The notes under the pieces are model-generated. The model was not told where the DNA came from, searched no databases, and saw only the letters and a program-made list of their open reading frames with translations. This document shows, piece after piece, positions 23,472-28,090 of a DNA stretch of 28,090 bases. Both the position numbers and the translations under genes were made by a program. This DNA comes from Ichthyophthirius multifiliis (lineage: Eukaryota; Ciliophora; Oligohymenophorea; Hymenostomatida), in contig NW_004087551.1 of NCBI RefSeq assembly GCF_000220395.1, positions 1 to 28,090 of the forward strand, given 5' to 3'. The stretch's first letter is position 1; every line of letters begins with the position of its first letter.

Positions 23472-24660
23472 ATGTCTTAAAAAAATAAATATATATCTAT
23501 ATATTAAGACTTACTAAAATACAAAAAGTTAATAATTGTTTCAAGTATAAAAGAAAGTTAAATATTAATAATCAACTATCAATATATTATTAAAATATAT
23601 AGATATTTTTATAAAGAAATAAATAATCCGAATAATGAAAAAAACATTAATAGAAATTTGATAAATCAGAAATTTTATTAAGAAAGCCAATAAACCCTAA
23701 TTTTGAACTTAATAGACGTAAAATACCAAAATAATTTCATGACTAATTCTGAAAATAAGTATTTTTATTTCCTGTTTTATTTTGTAAAAAAAAAGCAAAT
23801 AGAAATAAGGTTTAAAGATATATAAGAAACAAAGCATTTAGTTTCATATATAAATACAATTATAAGAGATACTAAATAAATAAAAAACATGTATAAATAA
23901 TAATGCGATTTAAATTTATATGAAAACAAAACTTGTAGTACTGCTTTAAATTGACTAAAATAAATATCGAATACATTAAATATTAATACATTTATTAAAA
24001 AAAATTATAATAAACTTTTATAAGAATAATTAAAAAGTGATTTAAATAAAATAAACATTAAAAAATATGAAAAAGATTTTCAAATTGCATTGAATGAATA
24101 AAATATATAATTAAATAATTAATTTAAAAATTAAATATTTGTATTATCCTTTACTCATATATAAATTGGTTTCTTATAAATAAATATATATATAAAAAAA
24201 ATAGATAATATCAATATATGGTATTTTTATGAATTTAACTTCATAACAGCTTAAATATTATATCATGGTGAAGAAAATATTGCTTTTTGGTTTATATTTG
24301 AACTATTTGAACTTTTGGAAATAAAGGATATTTATTTATTGGATTATAACAATATATATTTATAATAGAAATCATTTTGAGGTATTAGACTACTTTTATA
24401 TATTAAATTTTTAAAGAAAATCAAAATAATATTGAAAGTAAATTACTTTTTCTGTAATTGTATAAATATTAAATAATTTATATTTATTTTTTCATTTAAA
24501 ATAAAAAATTGTTTTTAAAAATTTATTTTTTGCTTTCTTTATTGTTTTTTGAAAAAATTAATAATTTAGTAATAAGACTCTGGAGATGCTATTATTTTAA
24601 TGTGTATATAAAATTGAAGAAATAAAAATATTAAAAAAAAATTTAGAAAACATACATAAG
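23472..24660 (+). CDS. TBC-domain protein, putative Rab GTPase-activating protein
   Basis: The ATG at 23472 opens MSQKNKYISIYQDLLKYKKL. After a hydrophilic N-terminal half (RFKDIQETKHLVSYINTIIR, then NLYENKTCSTALN) the best-conserved part reads FNFITAQILYHGEENIAFWF directly followed by IFELFELLEIKDIYLLDYNN. This matches the TBC-domain pattern of 'GMNFIAAxLL', two acidic residues, then AFWLF. Further on, NLVIRLWRCYYFNVYIKL resembles the late TBC motif 'IVLRIWDxFFxEGxxxL'. TBC proteins switch off Rab GTPases in membrane traffic. The catalytic Arg and Gln fingers cannot be placed with confidence. The frame is interrupted near 23952, near an A8 run at about 23997 and again after 24360. Introns, homopolymer errors or real decay could each contribute, so the 3' end is approximate. 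Confidence 0.6.
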
Positions 24661-25094
24661 TAAGCTTTTATATTTAAAATTAATAAAAAAAAATGTATAA
24701 AACTTATTAAATTAATATGAAAATTTTTAATTGATATTATTTTATTTATTAAAAAATATATATAAATCTTTTATGAATATATATATTTTTAAATATGAAA
24801 TAAAAATATAAAAAAAATAATTACTTATGATGTATATAATTAAAAATAAATATTTAATAAATTAATATTTATATAAATTTATAATTTAAATATAAAATAA
24901 TAATGATAAATATTAAGACATTAAAATATTATGATTAAATAAAAATATATATATTTATAAAAATATATATGATTACTAAATTTATTTGATATTTAATTAT
25001 AAATTATATATAAATATATATATATATAATTTTTAAAATAAAAAAAACTTGTATTATAAAATCTAAAAAATAAATATTCTAATCTTCTATATGA
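24661..25094. other. AT-rich gap before the tRNA gene
   Basis: About 430 bases of A/T with several (TA)n stretches. Reading on from the TBC gene, an open frame continues to a TGA at 24932-24934 but is low complexity and not convincing as protein. Confidence 0.5.
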
Positions 25095-25176
25095 TGTGGC
25101 GTGCCCGAGTGGTCAAGGGGATAAATGATTGGTTTATTGCATTAAATGCATGTGGGTTCGATTCCCATCGTCACAA
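25095..25176 (+). tRNA. Class II (long variable arm) tRNA, Ser/Leu-like, unusual anticodon loop
   Basis: Cloverleaf by eye: acceptor TGTGGCG (25095-25101) pairs with CGTCACA (25169-25175) with one G-U, discriminator A at 25176. The D arm is CCC-GAGTGGTCAA-GGG. The anticodon stem ATAAA/TTTAT (25121-25125, 25133-25137) closes a seven-base loop TGATTGG. The variable arm has a five-pair stem TGCAT-TAA-ATGCA (25138-25150), and the T arm is GTGGG-TTCGATT-CCCAT. The internal promoter B box GGTTCGATTCC (25155-25165) is perfect, and a T7 run at 25177-25183 would terminate Pol III. The long variable arm and GAGTGGTCAA D loop are typical of tRNA-Ser or tRNA-Leu. In this fold position 33 is G instead of the near-universal T, and positions 34-36 formally read ATT, which does not suit either. 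The isotype is therefore left open; it may be a variant or a decaying tRNA. Confidence 0.85.
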
Positions 25177-25183
25177 TTTTTTT
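25177..25183 (+). terminator. Pol III oligo-T terminator of the tRNA gene
   Basis: Seven consecutive T residues start immediately after the discriminator base, the standard RNA polymerase III stop signal. The background is AT-rich, but the exact placement supports function. Confidence 0.6.
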
Positions 25184-25422
25184 AATTATTTTTTAAATAT
25201 ATATAAAAAAATATATATATAATTTTTAATATTAAAATAATATATATTACAAATTAAATTAATAATTATAATAAGAAATAATAAAATAAATAAAAATAAG
25301 ATTAAAAAAAAATAATTAAAATTCATAATATATTTATTTTTATATATTTATATTTATATATATATATATTTATTATAAATTTATAAATTTTTTTATTAAT
25401 ATTTTTTTTAGATTATAAAAAA

Positions 25423-26397
25423 TCATTTTTCTTTTTTTTCTTCAATATTTTATTTATTATCATCTTATTATGTTTAACTTCCATATTTAACTGTCCATTC
25501 AATAACCTATTCAATCTTCATATAAACTTTTAAAAAGAATTTCGGGACTGATTCTTTTTTCAATTTATTTTTTATACTATTATTAATAACTTCAAATCTT
25601 TTTTAAGTATTAGCATTCATCATGTATTTAATTTTAATGAAATTATAATAAAATAAAACTAAGAATATATTACTATACCCTATAAAAATAAGTACAAAAA
25701 GTATAGGTAAAAGCGCAATTTCAGCATTAGACTTAAGATTCATTAAATTTTATTTATTACTTCTAGTTTTTTCTACCAAAACTTATGACTAATTATAAAT
25801 TTTACCTCCTACAATTTTTATATACTCACATATTCCTATCCAATAATGAACCATAAGAGGGAAAAAATATAAAATATTCCTACTTTCTCTATAAAAAGCA
25901 AAAGGCAGCATATACATTAAATTTTAACAAAAATCATTCTAAACCAATTTCATAATATAAATCTTATTAAATTTCGGCCATTAAAGTTACCTTATAATAG
26001 CCAAGACACATATTACTAATGATAAATAATTAGCAAATCCTCTAAACATAAAAACACTAGTCAGAAAACTTACTTTAAATGAATTCTCTATATGATACGC
26101 AATCATTTTTATTTTAGAAGGCTTCTTTTAATGTGGAGTATTGTGTTCCTGATGTTTTTCATTTTGCTCGTGATTACAACAAGACTCTTTAGATTAATTT
26201 TTGGTTATATAGTCAGGGATTGTACCATCGAAATTAGGGTTAAAACTTTAGTTTATGTATTGCTTATACCATTGACGCTTTATAAATTCGATAGCTTAGA
26301 GGGGTGGTGGAGGGTTTAATTCAGTTAGGAATTTTTTATAATCTTGTTCTTTATCGAAATCGAAATTTTTGAAGTCTTCAATTATCTTTTCAGTCAT
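25423..26397 (-). CDS. TMEM33 / Pom33 (UPF0121) family ER membrane protein
   Basis: An intact single-exon frame of 324 residues. The start is MTEKIIEDFKNFDFDKEQDY at 26397. The first 110 or so residues are hydrophilic, with a Pro run (NPPPPLQAIEF) and a His/Cys/Asn-rich patch (SCCNHEQNEKHQEHNTPH). Then come membrane segments FLTSVFMFRGFANYLSLVIC, LMYMLPFAFYRESRNILYFF then PLMVHYWIGICEYIKI, and AEIALLPILFVLIFIGYSNI. The part SNKQNLMNLKSNAEIALLP followed by FYYNFIKIKYMMNANTQKRF aligns well, from memory, with human TMEM33 (NQQNILKFIACNEIFLMP, then FIYYRFLTLRYSSRRN). This family shapes ER tubules and helps nuclear-pore assembly in yeast. The tail ends in acidic and basic residues (DDNKQNIEEKKEK). 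The long N-terminal extension is not seen in the short human protein. Confidence 0.75.
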
Positions 26398-26821
26398 TTT
26401 TTCTTTCTTTCTCTTTCTTTCTTTTTTCTTTTATTTATATTTTAATAATATATTATTATTATTATTATTTTTTAAAAAAATGATATTTATATTAAAACAA
26501 AATAATAATTATTATTTATTTGTTTTGATTTAAAATAAAATTAAAAATTAATTTTTATAATGTATTTACTTAACAAATTTTAAAATTAAAATATAATTTT
26601 TTATTTATTTATATTTAAACTTATAATATATAATAAATTTCTATTTTTTTCGAAAATAATATAAATATTTATTTTTTTATAAATAATTACAATTTATTTA
26701 ATTATTATTTATATATTTTTATATATAAATTTATTAATATAAAATTATTAGTAAACTAAATTATATAAAAAAATCAATATTTTTTTATTTATAAATATAT
26801 TGTATTTTTTTTTTATATATA
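26398..26821. other. AT-rich divergent region with a purine-rich leader
   Basis: The region lies between the TMEM33-family start (leftward) and the next membrane-protein start (rightward). At 26399-26431 the plus strand is almost pure C/T, so the leftward transcript would have a GAAA-repeat purine leader directly before its ATG. A short ATT repeat follows at about 26452-26468. The rest is A/T with nothing recognisable. Confidence 0.55.
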
Positions 26822-27712
26822 ATGGCATAATTAAATTGTTTATTATAATAAACATAATTCTTATAAAAAAAGCTTTAATAATGCTTAGTATAAAAAGCTG
26901 CGTTTTCTGTTTTTTACTCCTCAATTTGTATAATTACTTTATTAAATTTATTTTTAGGATTTAAATAAATATTTATTCAAAATCATCTATTAATCATATT
27001 TCGACTAGGAATTTCCAATTAAATTAAATTTTAGGAACTATATTTAAATTTAGTAAAATTCAATTTATACAATGCATCTTATTAAGAAGTTTATGTTTCG
27101 GTATATTAATAAATTATCCAAAAAATAAATATTTTTTTTTCCGTAAAATAATAACAAAAGCATACTGATATTCCTTAAAACTAATTTTAAATACTAAAAA
27201 AAAATGATTTTAATAATAATTGAATTATTTAAATATAAGGAATATATTAAACTATAACTTTTAGATATTTTTATAATAAAAAATTATTTATTAAATTGAT
27301 AATAAGCAGACCAATATATTAGTAGCTTAATTAAACTATCATCAATGTATTATTAAGTCTTGATTTTTTTTCTAAGTTTATTTTTCTATCAAAGTATTTA
27401 TCAATTATCTTAGTCTTTTATTTTTCAAAATAAACATTTTCAATACATAATTTGAATGAGGTATATAAAACTAATTTATATTTTAGTAACATATACATCC
27501 TTAAAAATATTTTATTAGCTCTATATTCTTTAGTCCTTCATTTTATTACTAAAGCATTCGTTAGGACTAAATTTGTGTTTATATATTTAATTTAAATAAC
27601 AAAAGGTTATTACTTATTTGAATTATATAAATGTCATTTCCTTAAAACATAAAGGACAATATATAATATTATATATTTAGAAAGATTATAAAATATTAAA
27701 TTTTAAAAATGA
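26822..27712 (+). CDS. Multi-pass membrane protein, weakly Pex11-like
   Basis: The ATG at 26822 opens MAQLNCLLQQTQFLQKKLQQ, followed by KAAFSVFYSSICIITLLNLF (hydrophobic). LLIIFRLGISNQIKFQELYL comes next. The same frame resumes after about 27300 with NVLLSLDFFSKFIFLSKYLS, then NIYILKNILLALYSLVLHFI, and ends at the TGA at 27710-27712. An in-frame TGA at 27221-27223 must lie in an intron (donor possibly near 27100, acceptor TTTTAG at about 27264 or GCAG at about 27309) or else the protein is short. The 'FRLG' segment followed by paired hydrophobic helices is loosely like peroxisomal Pex11 proteins. The match is weak and the identity is a guess. Coding character is good on both sides of the break. 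Confidence 0.5.
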
Positions 27713-28090
27713 AATATTAACTTAATATAGAGATTATTCCGAATAGAGCAATTTCATATATTATAAGTGTTAAATCTTATTCCTTTAGTTTTAGTTATTT
27801 ATTAGAAATTATTATAATATTTGAATAAATATTTATTAAATTATAAAAATAAATATTATTTTAATTATAAATATTAAAATATTCACATTAATTTTATATA
27901 AAAAAAAAATTATGATATTATAAAATATTTAAATAGTAAATTAAAATATAATATTAAATAATTATATTAATATTTTATTATTATAAAGAGTTTTAAATTA
28001 ATAAAAAAAAATATAATAAATTAAAATAATAAAATATATAAATATAAATAATAAATAATATATTTATTTATATATAAATATATATATATA
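27713..28090. other. AT-rich right edge with no recognised gene
   Basis: After the membrane-protein stop the sequence has one more coding-like stretch in another frame up to a TGA at 27822-27824. It then becomes low-complexity A/T, ending in (TA)n. There are no telomeric repeats, so the window end is not a chromosome end. Confidence 0.5.

Noticed and set aside
25095-25176. Selenocysteine tRNA or suppressor tRNA-Gln
   Set aside because: The loop has no TCA, TTA or CTA anticodon; the acceptor is 7 bp rather than the longer tRNA-Sec form, and tRNA-Gln lacks a long variable arm.
26092-26319. Plus-strand 75-residue hydrophobic open frame
   Set aside because: It is antisense to the intact TMEM33-family gene, whose minus-strand frame is longer and conserved.
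28040-28090. Possible chromosome end
   Set aside because: The terminal bases are (TA)n low complexity, with none of the G4T2-type repeats expected for a ciliate telomere.

Overview
The window looks like macronuclear DNA of an oligohymenophorean ciliate. It is extremely AT-rich, and every convincing protein reading frame is interrupted by TAA and TAG at positions where glutamine fits, while TGA closes the frames. Translated with the ciliate nuclear code (TAA/TAG = Gln, TGA = stop), the window resolves into about twelve protein genes and one tRNA gene. Under the standard code almost none of them is visible. The composition, short AT-rich introns and small intergenic gaps resemble Ichthyophthirius or a close relative, but the species is an inference. 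No telomeric G4T2-type repeats are seen at either end.

Layout. 702-4296 (+): a NIMA-related (NEK) protein kinase with a long low-complexity tail. 4474-6347 (+): a coiled-coil region that may be the kinase's C-terminal part or a separate gene. 6435-8687 (-): a CPA1-type Na+/H+ exchanger. 9689-10750 (+): an unrecognised multi-exon gene. 10985-12207 (-): a MORN-repeat protein with a predicted myristoylation signal. 12675-14493 (-): a DECD-box RNA helicase of the UAP56/Sub2 type. 14962-15357 (+): a small cysteine-rich acidic protein. 15632-18290 (-): a coiled-coil protein with a poly-Asn/Ser tract. 18951-19451 (-): a small protein with one likely membrane segment. 19656-23272 (-): a MORN plus calpain-like protein whose catalytic site looks degenerate. 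23472-about 24660 (+): a TBC-domain (Rab GAP) gene. 25095-25176 (+): a long-variable-arm tRNA with an odd anticodon loop. 25423-26397 (-): a TMEM33-family ER membrane protein. 26822-27712 (+): a multi-pass membrane protein.

The genes do not form an operon or an obvious single pathway. They are a typical eukaryotic mix: cytoskeleton and cilia kinase, ion transport, mRNA export, Rab traffic, ER membrane shaping and cortical MORN proteins. Introns run from about 38 bp to about 290 bp, begin with GT and end with AG, and the long ones are often filled with (TA)n.

Several otherwise well-conserved genes lose frame exactly at A or T homopolymers, usually as if one base were missing. Under-called homopolymers in the assembly explain this better than independent gene decay.

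I see no mobile element, CRISPR array, rRNA gene or virus-derived element. I do not see a clearly new multi-gene system. The most unusual items are the calpain-like pseudoprotease fused to MORN repeats, the tRNA with a non-canonical anticodon loop, and a structured, less AT-rich island inside a 290-bp intron.
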